A stretch of 64,000 nucleotides of DNA from Deferribacteres bacterium (GCA_020633675.1 JACKDE010000003.1:992001-1056000), one strand, 5' to 3'. Counted from the first letter of the stretch, positions 26,870-35,925 are shown. The notes: generated by a model not told the origin, from the letters alone. Translations and numbers: made by a program.

Positions 26870-26883
26870 GGCACTACAATTGC
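26870..26883 (+). promoter_or_regulatory. Sigma-54 promoter for the acidic lipoprotein gene
   Basis: CTGGCACT-ACAA-TTGCA matches the TGGCACG-N4-TTGCW consensus with one difference and exact GG-GC spacing. The predicted transcription start is near 26895. The leader is about 48 nt and contains a GAGAGG ribosome site before the ATG at 26943. This is the best -24/-12 match in the window. Confidence 0.72.
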
Positions 26884-26942
26884 AAAACAGCATTCTTTCA
26901 AATCGAGTGCACTCTTTTCACCAACAAAGTGAGAGGTTTAAA

Positions 26943-27689
26943 ATGAAGTTTTTTCAGAAACATCTCGTTGTCTCCAGCGCGATGCTACTTTTGCTACAAA
27001 TCGGTTGCAGCAAAAATCCATCATCCCCCATGCCGACCGCGGGGCTGGTCAAAATCAGTATCAGGAGCATAAATGGCAACCCTGCTTCGCCCCTGCCCAA
27101 AGCAGCCGCTGCGGTCAACTCGGTCACGATCACCAGTGCGCGTATCGTAATCGACGAAATCGAATTCACCAGCAGCATCGATGACTCGGCAGATTTTGAA
27201 CTGGAAGATCCTTTTGTACAGGACTTGATGATTGACACCACTTCGCAGGTGATCAGCACAGTGCAGATCCCATTCGGCACCTACAAAGAAATGGAAATCT
27301 CAATCGATCAACTCTCCCCAAATGATGGCAATGCGTATGCGCAGAATCCCGATCTGCAAAATTTGAGCATTCGTATCGAAGGCTATCTGGACGGTGACAC
27401 CACCAACACCTTTGTTTTTACCAGCGCTCTCTCAGCAGAACAGGAGCAGGAATTCAACCCGCCGCTCGTCATCGATGAAAACAGTCCGTCGACTAACGTG
27501 GTACTGGCGATGGATACCAGCATGTGGTTTGTCGACAGGAACAATCTGCCGCTTGACCCGACTGCTGCGGCCAATCAAACAGCCATCGAGCGCAATATCA
27601 AGGCTTCGATCAGAATGTATGAAGACGAAGATGACGATGGCGAAGAAGATGATGATGACGATAACGATGAGGACGATGATGATGAATAG
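26943..27689 (+). CDS. DUF4382-like lipoprotein with poly-acidic tail
   Basis: Lipoprotein of 248 residues. The ATG at 26943 has GAGAGG upstream. Signal and lipobox: VVSSAMLLLLQIGCSKNP. The mature part has strands resembling DUF4382 proteins (GLVKISIRSI, VNSVTITSARIVIDEIEF, VQIPFGTYKEMEISIDQL). The last 25 residues are almost only Asp and Glu, a likely Ca2+ or other cation-binding tail. It is transcribed alone from a sigma-54-like promoter and ends in a bidirectional terminator shared with the DUF4249 gene. Function unknown. Confidence 0.78.
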   Translation: MKFFQKHLVVSSAMLLLLQIGCSKNPSSPMPTAGLVKISIRSINGNPASPLPKAAAAVNSVTITSARIVIDEIEFTSSIDDSADFELEDPFVQDLMIDTTSQVISTVQIPFGTYKEMEISIDQLSPNDGNAYAQNPDLQNLSIRIEGYLDGDTTNTFVFTSALSAEQEQEFNPPLVIDENSPSTNVVLAMDTSMWFVDRNNLPLDPTAAANQTAIERNIKASIRMYEDEDDDGEEDDDDDNDEDDDDE

Positions 27690-27783
27690 CGGCGGACAGG
27701 ATGATCGCTAATTAACGTGAGTTCGATCTAAAAAATCTTTGATTCGTTTTGTACAAAAGCCAATCCGATGCTCGTGAGAAGAA

Positions 27784-27823
27784 GCCCGGAAAAATTGGCT
27801 GAGCTCTCAGCGATTTTCCGGGC
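27784..27823. terminator. Bidirectional terminator-like hairpin
   Basis: GCCCGGAAAA and TTTTCCGGGC form the base of a 40-nt inverted repeat with an inner GCTGAG / CTCAGC stem. It lies between convergent genes and overlaps the last codons of the DUF4249 gene. The A and T runs are inside the stem on both strands, so it can terminate in either direction. Confidence 0.7.
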
Positions 27824-28709
27824 GTACTATTTCGAAATAGGCTGTATCGGCTACTGCTGAGCCGAAGACACCGATACCGTCTCCGCTAATGTGAAATGAC
27901 GGCTCATGGTAATTGCCGTCCAATCCCTGCAGCAGCTCATGTGTGGTCTGGAAATCGCGGAAATTGCGATCCGCACCGTAGATGATCACCCGGTACCTGC
28001 CATAAAAAAACAAATACAAGGAAGCGATTTCAGTGGTCGAAACACCCGGCGTCAGGGGCCGGTCCTGAATCCAGTAGTAATTGTATTTGTACTCTTCAAA
28101 ATCCCCCTGGACATCCTCGGCGGTATTTTCATTGAATGGATTTTCATAAATGTAGTTCGCGGTGTCCGCATCGAGCGCAACGATCGACACCAGGTAATAG
28201 CCTGTGCCCGGCGCGCGCTCGAATGCGATGCTGAAATTGATGAGTTCGCCTTGCTCATCCCGCTCCCGATAGCCCATACTACCCAACCTGGACTGCTGTT
28301 CAAGAATCTGAAAGCCGGCATTTGGCACGGTCGTTGTGGAATTGGCCTGCAGCGCCTGACCGTCAACGCTTGCGCTTGCCTGCAAGGTGTAGCTCTTGCT
28401 GAATTCAACATTAAGCTGCGGGGCTTCATATTGCTGTGTTTGTGGATTGTAGGCCAGCTGGAAGCGCGAGCCAACCTCATCCGTGATCACGATATCCGCG
28501 TCGGTGATGGTAATCGCATCGGGATTGACTGCTGAGGTAACCGGAAAATTTCTGCTGACATTGATCTGCGGTACCTGTCCCGGTATCAGCACGCCCTGGA
28601 TGGCTATTTTGGGCTGAAACGCATCTTCCGGTATGGAAAGCGTTCCTTTTCCGCAAGCAGCAAGCATCAGCACAACCGCGACTAAAAAAGCAGGGACTTT
28701 TTTCATCAT
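27807..28709 (-). CDS. DUF4249 lipoprotein, TonB-receptor partner
   Basis: Lipoprotein of 300 residues. The ATG pair at 28709/28706 follows GGAG; the lipobox is FLVAVVLMLAACGKG. The mature part fits DUF4249: IAIQGVLIPGQVPQINVSRN, AITITDADIVITDE, a GYYLVSIVALD strand mid-protein and a C-terminal FHISGDGIGVFGSA block. DUF4249 genes typically follow a TonB-dependent receptor gene, as here (downstream of the 28903-31254 receptor on the same strand). It probably forms the surface-exposed part of the uptake complex. A 120-bp palindromic repeat element is inserted between receptor and partner. Confidence 0.85.
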   Translation of the reverse strand: MMKKVPAFLVAVVLMLAACGKGTLSIPEDAFQPKIAIQGVLIPGQVPQINVSRNFPVTSAVNPDAITITDADIVITDEVGSRFQLAYNPQTQQYEAPQLNVEFSKSYTLQASASVDGQALQANSTTTVPNAGFQILEQQSRLGSMGYRERDEQGELINFSIAFERAPGTGYYLVSIVALDADTANYIYENPFNENTAEDVQGDFEEYKYNYYWIQDRPLTPGVSTTEIASLYLFFYGRYRVIIYGADRNFRDFQTTHELLQGLDGNYHEPSFHISGDGIGVFGSAVADTAYFEIVRPENR

Positions 28710-28760
28710 TTTATCTCCGTAGATAGAAGAGGCGTGTCGGACTTTAATTTGACAGAATAG

Positions 28761-28880
28761 AGGCTGGTCCAAAACATGAAAGCTGTCATCCCCGCGAAAG
28801 CGGGAATCTATTTAAACCAGCAAGTTATGGATTCCCATTTACATGGGAATGACGAAAAATGAATGTCTTGAGAGCACCCC
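28761..28880 (-). mobile_element. 120-bp palindromic repeat (MITE-like), copy 1
   Basis: Reverse-complement copy of the element at 51211-51330. It contains two hairpins (CCCGC..GCGGG near 28790-28804 and a perfect ATTCCCAT / ATGGGAAT at 28831-28850) and related outer ends (GGCTGGTCCAAAACAT at 28762-28777, degenerate at 28864-28880). It has no coding capacity. The shared length and colinear internal sequence show common origin. Confidence 0.75.
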
Positions 28881-28902
28881 GCTCCAATCTCATCCGCTTC
28901 CA

Positions 28903-31254
28903 TTAAAATTGAAAATTGGCGCCGATGGTCGGCAAAATCGGGAACATCTCCACTGAGTTGATGACTGGATTGAGGTTGCCATTCGGAACCGCGGCAACAG
29001 CATCGTAATCGACATACCAAACATTTTTCCTGTAGCCAATATTGAAAATCTGCAAATAAGGCGACAGCGACCAGTTGCGATAGTGTTTATCGTATGTAAA
29101 ACTGACATCCAGCCGGATGTAAGGCGGCAGGCGAAAACCATTGATGACGCTCGGAAAAACTTCCGGACTCTCAAAATCCCAATCCGGCGTCGTTCTGACA
29201 AAGTAGTGCGAACCCGGCGGCGTGATCGGCTGGCCGCTGGTGTAGACGAAGGTAAAGCCAATCCGCCAATTGGATTTGTGCGCAACAGGTGCCTCTCCGC
29301 GCATCCAGCGCTTGAAATTCTTCCAATCGAGATTGCCGACCAGGTTGACGACATGGGTGCGGTCATGGCGGGGCGGAAAGGCCTTGCCCAGGTTGATCCG
29401 ATCAAATGTGTACTCCGTGCGCGCCAGGCTGTACCCCAGCCAGCCCGTCATCACACCGCGTTCCTTGCGCAGCAAAAACTCGATGCCTTTGCTGTCGCCG
29501 TCGCCACGGTGAAAAATGCCATCTGTACGTGTATAAATCGGCACATCGCCTTCATAGGCGCCGGGAGAGACATCGACGTTAAAATTATCGTTAAAAGAAT
29601 AGACATTCTGATAATCTTTGTAATACGCTTCGACTTCCAATTGATAGCTGTCGGAGAAGTCCTTGCTGATCCCGAAAATGGCGTGATTCGAGGATGATTC
29701 TTTCAGGGTAGCATCGGAAGCGACCCAATTGTCGGCGATAAATGTCCTCGGCACACGGTGCAGATATTGGTAAAAAACTCCACCGGCAACTTTGAGATTG
29801 AAGGAATCCGTCAGGCGATATTTGCCGGAAAAACGCGGTGCCGGGCTTTGGTAACGCTGCTCGGCATCGAAATAATTGTAGCGCATGCCGGCTTCAAAAT
29901 CCCAGCGAATCGATGGTTGCCAGTTGGCGAACAGGTAGGCAGCGTAGTACTGCGGCCGCCGGTCGATGTTGATGATGCCGCTTTGCGACTGATGTCTGAA
30001 AATCAAATGCAAATTCTTCTGCTCAAACCCCAATCCGATGTTCAATGCCTCCGAAACAGAATATTCGAGATCGCCTTTGACGGAAACATCAGAGATAAAA
30101 TTTTTCTCTGTAAAGACATAATCAAAAAGCTGGCTAAAGTCGGCGTCGGAGTCAAAGTGGCTGCCTGTAATCCAGAAATTGGCAAATAATTTTGGTGAAA
30201 TGATGCGTGTCCAGCGGATGCTGCCCGTACGGTTGCCCCAATTGTAGCTGGCGCCGGATTGATCTTTGACATTGACATTGAAAATCGCGTCCAGCTTGTC
30301 GGTGCTGCTATAGCCACTGATGGTTAGCTTGTTTTTTTCATTGAGGTCAAAAAAAGCTTTGATGTTGCCATCGAGGAAATAGTATTTGGGGATCTCGTTC
30401 GCGAACCGGCCAACGGTTTGATCAAAGTAGGTGCGCCGGAGCGAGCCCGAAAGCGAACCGATTTGACCGATTGGCATTTGCATGGTTGTTTTGACGCTCA
30501 GCAGACTGATCGAGCCGGTTGCCTCAAAATGCTCGCGGTTGCCATCCAGATTGGTCACGCTGAGAATGGACGACAGCCGCCCGCCATACTTGGCGCTGAA
30601 CCCACCCTTTGAAATTTCAACATGCTTGATCGCATCGGTATTGAAGGTGGAAAAGATACCAAACGCATGCTCGGGATTGTAGACGTCGGTACCGTCCATT
30701 AAATACAGATTTTGATCCGGGGTGCCGCCACGGACATAGAGCGCAGAGGAAAAATCCGAGACCGGCAAAACGCCCGGGAGCGTTTGCAGCGAGCGCAGCA
30801 AGTCTGATTCTGCCACTTGCGGAATTTGATTGATTTGGCGTGGCGAAAGCGCAATTTTGGAAAGCTCCTTCTCAAACAGTCTTTCCGCCCCCGAAATCGC
30901 CTCATCTGTGACTACGACTTCCTGAGTAACAATATTTTCGACCTGCAAGCTGACCGAAATGGTCTGCTCGCTGCCGGCGGCCAATGATATATTCTGTTTG
31001 TGGGCTTTATAGCCGATGTAGTGAAAAACCAGGGTGTAGCTACCGACCGGCGCACGCGGTATGACGTAATAGCCACTTTTATTGGTGCTGCTGCCGATTT
31101 GCGTTTCTTCCAGAAAGACATTCGCGCCGATCAGCGCCTCGCCATTGCTGGCATCGTACACAAAACCGTTGATGGTGGCATGCTGGTGCTCCTGAGCATT
31201 CGCCATTGAAATGAGAACGGCGATCACCGAAACCAAGGCAAGAACGTTCCGCAA
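28903..31254 (-). CDS. TonB-dependent outer-membrane receptor with carboxypeptidase-like domain
   Basis: Outer-membrane receptor of about 783 residues. I favour the TTG at 31254, because a perfect AAGGAGG lies 5 bp before it and it opens directly into a signal peptide (LALVSVIAVLISMANAQ). ATG starts at 31272 and 31308 lack a ribosome site. An N-terminal regulatory beta-sandwich (ATINGFVYDASNGEALIGANVFL) is followed by the plug (LLRSLQTLPGVLPVSDFSSA, LYVRGGTPDQNLYLMDGTDV) and a barrel ending IGANFQF. It probably imports a glycan, siderophore or peptide together with the DUF4249 lipoprotein. Confidence 0.9.
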   Translation of the reverse strand: MRNVLALVSVIAVLISMANAQEHQHATINGFVYDASNGEALIGANVFLEETQIGSSTNKSGYYVIPRAPVGSYTLVFHYIGYKAHKQNISLAAGSEQTISVSLQVENIVTQEVVVTDEAISGAERLFEKELSKIALSPRQINQIPQVAESDLLRSLQTLPGVLPVSDFSSALYVRGGTPDQNLYLMDGTDVYNPEHAFGIFSTFNTDAIKHVEISKGGFSAKYGGRLSSILSVTNLDGNREHFEATGSISLLSVKTTMQMPIGQIGSLSGSLRRTYFDQTVGRFANEIPKYYFLDGNIKAFFDLNEKNKLTISGYSSTDKLDAIFNVNVKDQSGASYNWGNRTGSIRWTRIISPKLFANFWITGSHFDSDADFSQLFDYVFTEKNFISDVSVKGDLEYSVSEALNIGLGFEQKNLHLIFRHQSQSGIINIDRRPQYYAAYLFANWQPSIRWDFEAGMRYNYFDAEQRYQSPAPRFSGKYRLTDSFNLKVAGGVFYQYLHRVPRTFIADNWVASDATLKESSSNHAIFGISKDFSDSYQLEVEAYYKDYQNVYSFNDNFNVDVSPGAYEGDVPIYTRTDGIFHRGDGDSKGIEFLLRKERGVMTGWLGYSLARTEYTFDRINLGKAFPPRHDRTHVVNLVGNLDWKNFKRWMRGEAPVAHKSNWRIGFTFVYTSGQPITPPGSHYFVRTTPDWDFESPEVFPSVINGFRLPPYIRLDVSFTYDKHYRNWSLSPYLQIFNIGYRKNVWYVDYDAVAAVPNGNLNPVINSVEMFPILPTIGANFQF

Positions 31255-31342
31255 AACTCCCTCCTTACCCATTTTTAATCGAGTAAACGTTAAATTGTGA
31301 ACAGACAAAGGTGTCAGGCGAGGTAGATTTTAGCGAAAGGCA

Positions 31343-31364
31343 GTCAGGCAAGATCATGCCTGAC
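31343..31364. repeat. 8-bp perfect stem after the ABC transporter gene
   Basis: GTCAGGCA and TGCCTGAC with a 6-nt loop, 24 bp beyond the stop of the minus-strand ABC gene. No T-run follows; it may be a weak terminator. Confidence 0.4.
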
Positions 31365-31387
31365 TTGACTTAAATAAGGGAAATCTT

Positions 31388-33343
31388 TCAATTGCGAAAT
31401 GCTTCAACCGGCTCCAAGTTTGCAGCGCGCAAGGCTGGATAAACGCCGGAAACCAAACCGATCACACCTCCAACAACAGGGGAAAGAAATGGCGCAGCCG
31501 GATCGAGCACGGGCGTCCAGATCTGGTACGCCGACACGGCAACCACCACAAAAATGCCAACGCTGGCGCCGAGAATGCCGCCGATCACACCCAGCGAAGC
31601 GCTCTCAAACAGAAACTGGCTGGCGATGTGACCGCGGGTCGCGCCGATAGCGCGCCGCAAGCCAATTTCACCTGTGCGCTCGATGACCGAGACCAGCGTG
31701 ATGTTGCCAATGCCAATTGCGCCAACGATGAGAGACAAACCGCCTAAAAGCAGAAACAGCACATTCAGATCGCTTTGCACGGCATCGCGCACACGTTGTG
31801 GCTCGGGGGGAACTTCGAGCTTGAGCACATCGAGATTATCCGGGCGCAGCGCATAAGGGATTTGCTCGGCGATCAAATATGCTGCTCCGATACGGGTTTC
31901 GACCACCACCATCCCGGGACCTTCGAGGCCGAAATCTCGGCGTGCGGTGCCCTCCGGGATCATCACGGAGCCAAGCAGGTCGGGCTGGCGGGCAACATCG
32001 CGTAAAATGCCGACCACCAGGTAAAGATAATCACCGATTGCGATGGCTGGCATTTGCTGAAGATCAACGATACCGAGCCGAAGCGCTGCATCAGGTCCAA
32101 GCACAGCAACGCGGTCCAGGCGCTCTGAATGCCCCAAATCGGGCAGACGTCCGGTCTGCAAGTCAGCGCGCACCGCCGAATACAATCCGGGCGATGCGGC
32201 TTGTATGGAAAGATTAAAGGCGGTTTGGCTGCGCGGATCTCGTACCGGCGACGCGCTCACCAGCACACCGCCGACATCGACCTCGCTCAAGGTGCCAACC
32301 GCAGTCACCCCATTTAAGCGCCGCAAACGCTCAGCGGCATCCCAAGGAATGACTTTGGGATCGACACCGGCCGGTCCGGGCTTGGCCGAGACAAAGATTT
32401 CCGTAGCAGCCAGTTCATCGAATTGGCTGATAATGCGATTGTTGGCTGTGCGTGACAAGCCGATGGTCGCCACCAGCGCCGTCAGCCCGATCACAATGCC
32501 GAGCATGGTCAAGGCCATACGTCCAGGCCGCGAAAACATACCGGCAATCGCTTCATCAAACAGATCGCTGAAGGAGATGCTGGAACGTGAGATAGCGCTT
32601 GCTTCCGATATTGGTTTTTGTGGAAGCTCAGATTTTGCCACGCTTGCTTTTGCGGTGATGTCCGTCAGCCTGCCATCGATGATTTGCACGCGACGGCCAG
32701 CGCGCTTGGCTACATTTTCATCGTGAGTCACAATGACCAGCGTGAGGCCTTGCTGGTTGAGTTTTTCAAAAAGATCGAGCAGATCGGCAGTGGATTGGGA
32801 GTCGAGGTTGCCGGTCGGTTCGTCGCATAAAAGCAGGCTGGGTGCACCGACCAGCGCGCGTGCAATCGCAACGCGCTGGCGCTCGCCACCAGAAAGCTTG
32901 GTGGGCATAAAATCGGCCCGGTGACTGAGGCCGACCCGTTCGATCGCTGAGAGCGCACGCTCACGACGGCCGGCACGTGGCTGTTTGCGGTACACTTCCG
33001 CCAGCATGACATTTTCCAGCACCGAGCGATGTGGCAGAAGATGGAAGGATTGAAAAACAAAGCCGATGCGGCGGCTGCGCAGCCCGGCGCGCTCTTTGTC
33101 GCTCAGTTTTGCCGTGTCGATACCGTCGAGCAGATAAGTGCCGCTGGTGGGATGATCCAGGCAGCCAAGCACATTCAGCAAGGTCGATTTGCCGGCGCCG
33201 GATGGTCCGGTAATAGCCAGCCATTCACCGGATTGCAGGCGCAGATCGACATCGCGCAATGCATGCACGACCGGATCGCTGCCAAATTGCCGCCCAACGT
33301 TGCTCAGTTCGAGCACCGGACGATGTGTTTCCGGCTTATTCAT
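31388..33343 (-). CDS. MacB-like ABC transporter, fused ATPase and permease
   Basis: Protein of 651 residues from the ATG at 33343. The ATPase domain (1-230) shows Walker A GPSGAGKST, signature LSGGERQRVAIARAL and Walker B LLLCDEPTGNLDS. A linker with low complexity leads to four membrane helices with a large periplasmic domain between the first (MALTMLGIVIGLTALVATIG) and the last three, the MacB architecture. C-terminal: GEIGLRRAIGATRGHI, PALRAANLEPVEAFRN. The start overlaps the adaptor gene by 8 bp, so translation is coupled. It likely acts as a mechanotransmission pump or lipoprotein/peptide exporter with its adaptor. Confidence 0.9.
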   Translation of the reverse strand: MNKPETHRPVLELSNVGRQFGSDPVVHALRDVDLRLQSGEWLAITGPSGAGKSTLLNVLGCLDHPTSGTYLLDGIDTAKLSDKERAGLRSRRIGFVFQSFHLLPHRSVLENVMLAEVYRKQPRAGRRERALSAIERVGLSHRADFMPTKLSGGERQRVAIARALVGAPSLLLCDEPTGNLDSQSTADLLDLFEKLNQQGLTLVIVTHDENVAKRAGRRVQIIDGRLTDITAKASVAKSELPQKPISEASAISRSSISFSDLFDEAIAGMFSRPGRMALTMLGIVIGLTALVATIGLSRTANNRIISQFDELAATEIFVSAKPGPAGVDPKVIPWDAAERLRRLNGVTAVGTLSEVDVGGVLVSASPVRDPRSQTAFNLSIQAASPGLYSAVRADLQTGRLPDLGHSERLDRVAVLGPDAALRLGIVDLQQMPAIAIGDYLYLVVGILRDVARQPDLLGSVMIPEGTARRDFGLEGPGMVVVETRIGAAYLIAEQIPYALRPDNLDVLKLEVPPEPQRVRDAVQSDLNVLFLLLGGLSLIVGAIGIGNITLVSVIERTGEIGLRRAIGATRGHIASQFLFESASLGVIGGILGASVGIFVVVAVSAYQIWTPVLDPAAPFLSPVVGGVIGLVSGVYPALRAANLEPVEAFRN

Positions 33344-34841
33344 CGCTGTTCTCGTATCCAACGACAACCAATTGCCCGGGAGAAAGTGTCCCGTTAATTG
33401 GTGTCACTTCGACATAGCCTTCTGCAGACAAACCAGGCTCAACGTTGATGTATTTGAACGTGCCATTCTCATCGACCTGCACTCGGGATTTGCCGTCGGC
33501 GGCGAGCGAAACTGCGCTCACCGGCACAGCGAGCACCTTGCCGCCAGTCGATTTGATTTGAATAGTGAGGCGCAAGGAAAAGCCTTCCAGCGAAGCAGAG
33601 CTTTCCTGCACAAGCGTCTCGAAATAGATGTGGTAACCGTCCACGCCATCGGTGCCGGGCGTGTCGGCCACCCGCTTTACAACGCCTTTGGCCTTGATGC
33701 CGAGAGCCGGTTCATCAATAGCCACAGGCATGCCCGGCTTGACAAACGGTGCTTCGTCCAGAGCCAATGCTGCGTCGATCGACAAAATGTTGTTGGTGAC
33801 GGTCAGCACAGCACCGCTGGCTGCATCGCCGACCGCAGAGCTGACGTCCTCGACGCGAACAGGCAAAGAGGGGATGAACACGAACTCATCCGCCGGAACC
33901 TGGAAGCCGGTTTTGCTTTTGGCAACCTCAAGCTCAGCCGCAATCCGGTCTGCGATCTCGGCAGCCATTTTCGCCTCACGCTCAGCACTTCTTTGGGCAT
34001 TGAGCGCAGCTTGTATCTGCACCTCGCCTGCGAGCTGTGTAGCGGTCGCTGCAGCTTCTGCCAGATCTAAATCTGCCTGGACCCGCACACGGTCTGCTTC
34101 GGTTGTTTTTCGGTCAGCCAGGATTTTATCGTGAAGTGCTGCCTTGGCAGCAACATCGGCAGCAGCTGCTTTATTTGCGCGTTTGGCGTTGGCGCGGGCT
34201 GCTTCAACAGCTTGCGGAGCGGCTACTGCAGCATCGGCAGCGGTCAGCTTGTTGTGCTGTGCACGAGCCAGCTCCTGCTCGAATGCACGGATTTTTGCTG
34301 TCTGCTCTGCTGTCGGACCAAAAGACTGCCAGCCTGCCGAACGATACCAATCGTTGACGGCTTTGCTGGTTTCCTGATCATACTCCCCATCGACAGGGCC
34401 GGGTGCAAATCCAAGCCGGGCGAGAGCTGCTTCGAGTTGCCTGACATCGTCGCCGAAAACACCCGGCGCGAGATCACGATAGGTGGGTGTGTCGCCCTGC
34501 AGCACAAAGACCGGACGCCCCGAAGCAGTCAGCAGCAAGCTGCCTTCTTTGAGTTGGGCGCCGCGTTCAGGAAGGGTGGTGATCACAGCAGCGCCGGCTT
34601 TTAATACGGATGGAACAATCGAAATGGACTGCGGCAAGCCGTAGCGGGCAGTACCGCGCGTCACGACATCAGAGCTTAATACGCGCTCCTCGACCGGAAT
34701 CAAAATGGGGGAAGGCGTCGGTGGGGCGGTACGGGCAGCCACTTCTGCCGGCGACTGAATGCTCGATCCAATCAGCCAACTTCCTACCGCAGCCAGCACA
34801 ACCACGGCAAGGATAAGGAATGCGATGCGTTTTCTATCCAT
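33336..34841 (-). CDS. Periplasmic adaptor with peptidoglycan-binding domain and coiled coil
   Basis: Membrane-fusion-type protein of 501 residues. It has one N-terminal anchor (IAFLILAVVVLAAVGSWLIG). Residues of about 125-180 match the PG_binding_1 fold (GDDVRQLEAALARLGFAPGPVDGEYDQETSKAVNDWYRSAGW). An Ala/Lys/Glu-rich coiled coil at about 185-310 forms the helical hairpin. The C-terminal beta domain (VLAVPVSAVSLAADGKSRVQVDENG, YVEVTPINGTLSPGQLVVVG) is typical of adaptors. Start supported by AAGG 6 bp upstream. It pairs with the overlapping MacB-like gene; the peptidoglycan-binding insertion suggests it anchors the pump at the wall. Confidence 0.87.
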   Translation of the reverse strand: MDRKRIAFLILAVVVLAAVGSWLIGSSIQSPAEVAARTAPPTPSPILIPVEERVLSSDVVTRGTARYGLPQSISIVPSVLKAGAAVITTLPERGAQLKEGSLLLTASGRPVFVLQGDTPTYRDLAPGVFGDDVRQLEAALARLGFAPGPVDGEYDQETSKAVNDWYRSAGWQSFGPTAEQTAKIRAFEQELARAQHNKLTAADAAVAAPQAVEAARANAKRANKAAAADVAAKAALHDKILADRKTTEADRVRVQADLDLAEAAATATQLAGEVQIQAALNAQRSAEREAKMAAEIADRIAAELEVAKSKTGFQVPADEFVFIPSLPVRVEDVSSAVGDAASGAVLTVTNNILSIDAALALDEAPFVKPGMPVAIDEPALGIKAKGVVKRVADTPGTDGVDGYHIYFETLVQESSASLEGFSLRLTIQIKSTGGKVLAVPVSAVSLAADGKSRVQVDENGTFKYINVEPGLSAEGYVEVTPINGTLSPGQLVVVGYENSDE

Positions 34842-34932
34842 GGCGAACCTTAGCTTAGAAGCCGTTGCAGGCTTTCAAAGTTTAGCTGGGTGCTGCTTCC
34901 AGCTCATCCGGTACAAAAGGTGCAAATCGGGT

Positions 34933-35925
34933 TTATTGTGGTCGGCGAGAGTACAGTTCGCGGTGGATACGATCTTCAACCGGATCGAAGACTTGGCTCT
35001 CCAGCTTATAGGTGAGAACCGCCACCGCACGCTCGTATGCTTGCAATTTCTTCAATGCCTCACGCGCATCGGGAGAGAGCTTTTCGAACGGTACGCTGCC
35101 GCCACCGGTAATTTCATAAAGACGCCTGCGAATATCCGGCTCGGCATCATCGGGATGATTGTACTCGAAGCCAGCATCACGGTAGGCCTGTGCAATCTTT
35201 TTCAAGGTTGCAACCATGCGCGGATCTTTGTTGGTCAGGGCATCTTTGGGATTATAGTAATTGGCGCGCAACTGTTCCGGCCTAAAAACCTGCTCGATGG
35301 CTTTGCGCGTGCAACCGCCGCAGCGAGAAAAATTTTCGATTTCCAATCCGACTGCAAACGAAATTTCGTTATTTTCTCCAAAAAGCGCATAGTTGTAGGC
35401 GATTTGATCTGCTGGTGAGAGGTTTTTGTAAATCTCGATATTTTTATCGCCCAATCCTACGCGTGCCGGGCTATATCCATCCGTAAGTTGTGGCGGTTTG
35501 CCAGTGTACAGCGTAGAAATGCCGAAGCCATAATTTTCGATAAAGCGTTTCTCCCCCATTCCGGGAAGCGATTTATCCGCATTCATTCCTCTGCGCACGG
35601 TTCGGTAGCTGGCCGCGACATATTCGAAGCCTTGCTCCCGCATGCATTTGGCAATCAAAGCTTCGACTTTTTCAATATTTTGGACAAGCTCCCGTTTCGA
35701 CATGCCGAACTCCTCAGTGCCGGGCAGGCGATCCTGGCCCGTAACAGAAGCCACTCCCATTACCAGCATCTCTGTCGAGTCGCTCAGCACATTGCGGCCG
35801 CTGCTGGTGCTAAACAAAAAAATGCCGATCGCAGCAAGCGCCAGGATCAGCAGCCCGGTGCGTCGGATGATCGGTTTGCTCAATGCAGCACGGATTTTTC
35901 GGATAAAAGTTTGATCTGAATTCAT
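34933..35925 (-). CDS. Membrane-anchored protein of the ABC/adaptor operon, unknown
   Basis: Protein of 330 residues with one N-terminal helix (RRTGLLILALAAIGIFLF) and a periplasmic domain. Visible features are a CMREQGFEYV segment, a CGGC motif near residue 203 that could be redox-active or bind metal, and a helical C-terminus (SPDAREALKKLQAYERAVAVLTYKLE). It is first in the operon with the adaptor (91 bp apart) and the MacB-like transporter. I do not recognise a named family. Proteins with the CM-EQGF(E)Y motif next to peptidoglycan-binding adaptors are, as I recall, common in Actinobacteria, so this operon may have been acquired. Confidence 0.65.
   Translation of the reverse strand: MNSDQTFIRKIRAALSKPIIRRTGLLILALAAIGIFLFSTSSGRNVLSDSTEMLVMGVASVTGQDRLPGTEEFGMSKRELVQNIEKVEALIAKCMREQGFEYVAASYRTVRRGMNADKSLPGMGEKRFIENYGFGISTLYTGKPPQLTDGYSPARVGLGDKNIEIYKNLSPADQIAYNYALFGENNEISFAVGLEIENFSRCGGCTRKAIEQVFRPEQLRANYYNPKDALTNKDPRMVATLKKIAQAYRDAGFEYNHPDDAEPDIRRRLYEITGGGSVPFEKLSPDAREALKKLQAYERAVAVLTYKLESQVFDPVEDRIHRELYSRRPQ

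Larger units (their letters stand above)
26438..26942. other. 505-bp divergent regulatory region
   Basis: Contains no gene. It holds sigma-54-like promoters facing outward at both ends and a block of nested G-rich/C-rich palindromes in the middle. See the separate entries. The DNA between is AT-rich (TTTTATTA / TAATAAAA near 26660). Confidence 0.6.

Noticed and set aside
31240..31258. GCAAAACTCCCTCC-type minus-strand sigma-54 match before the TonB receptor
   Set aside because: It coincides with the AAGGAGG ribosome site and the start codon, so it cannot be the promoter.
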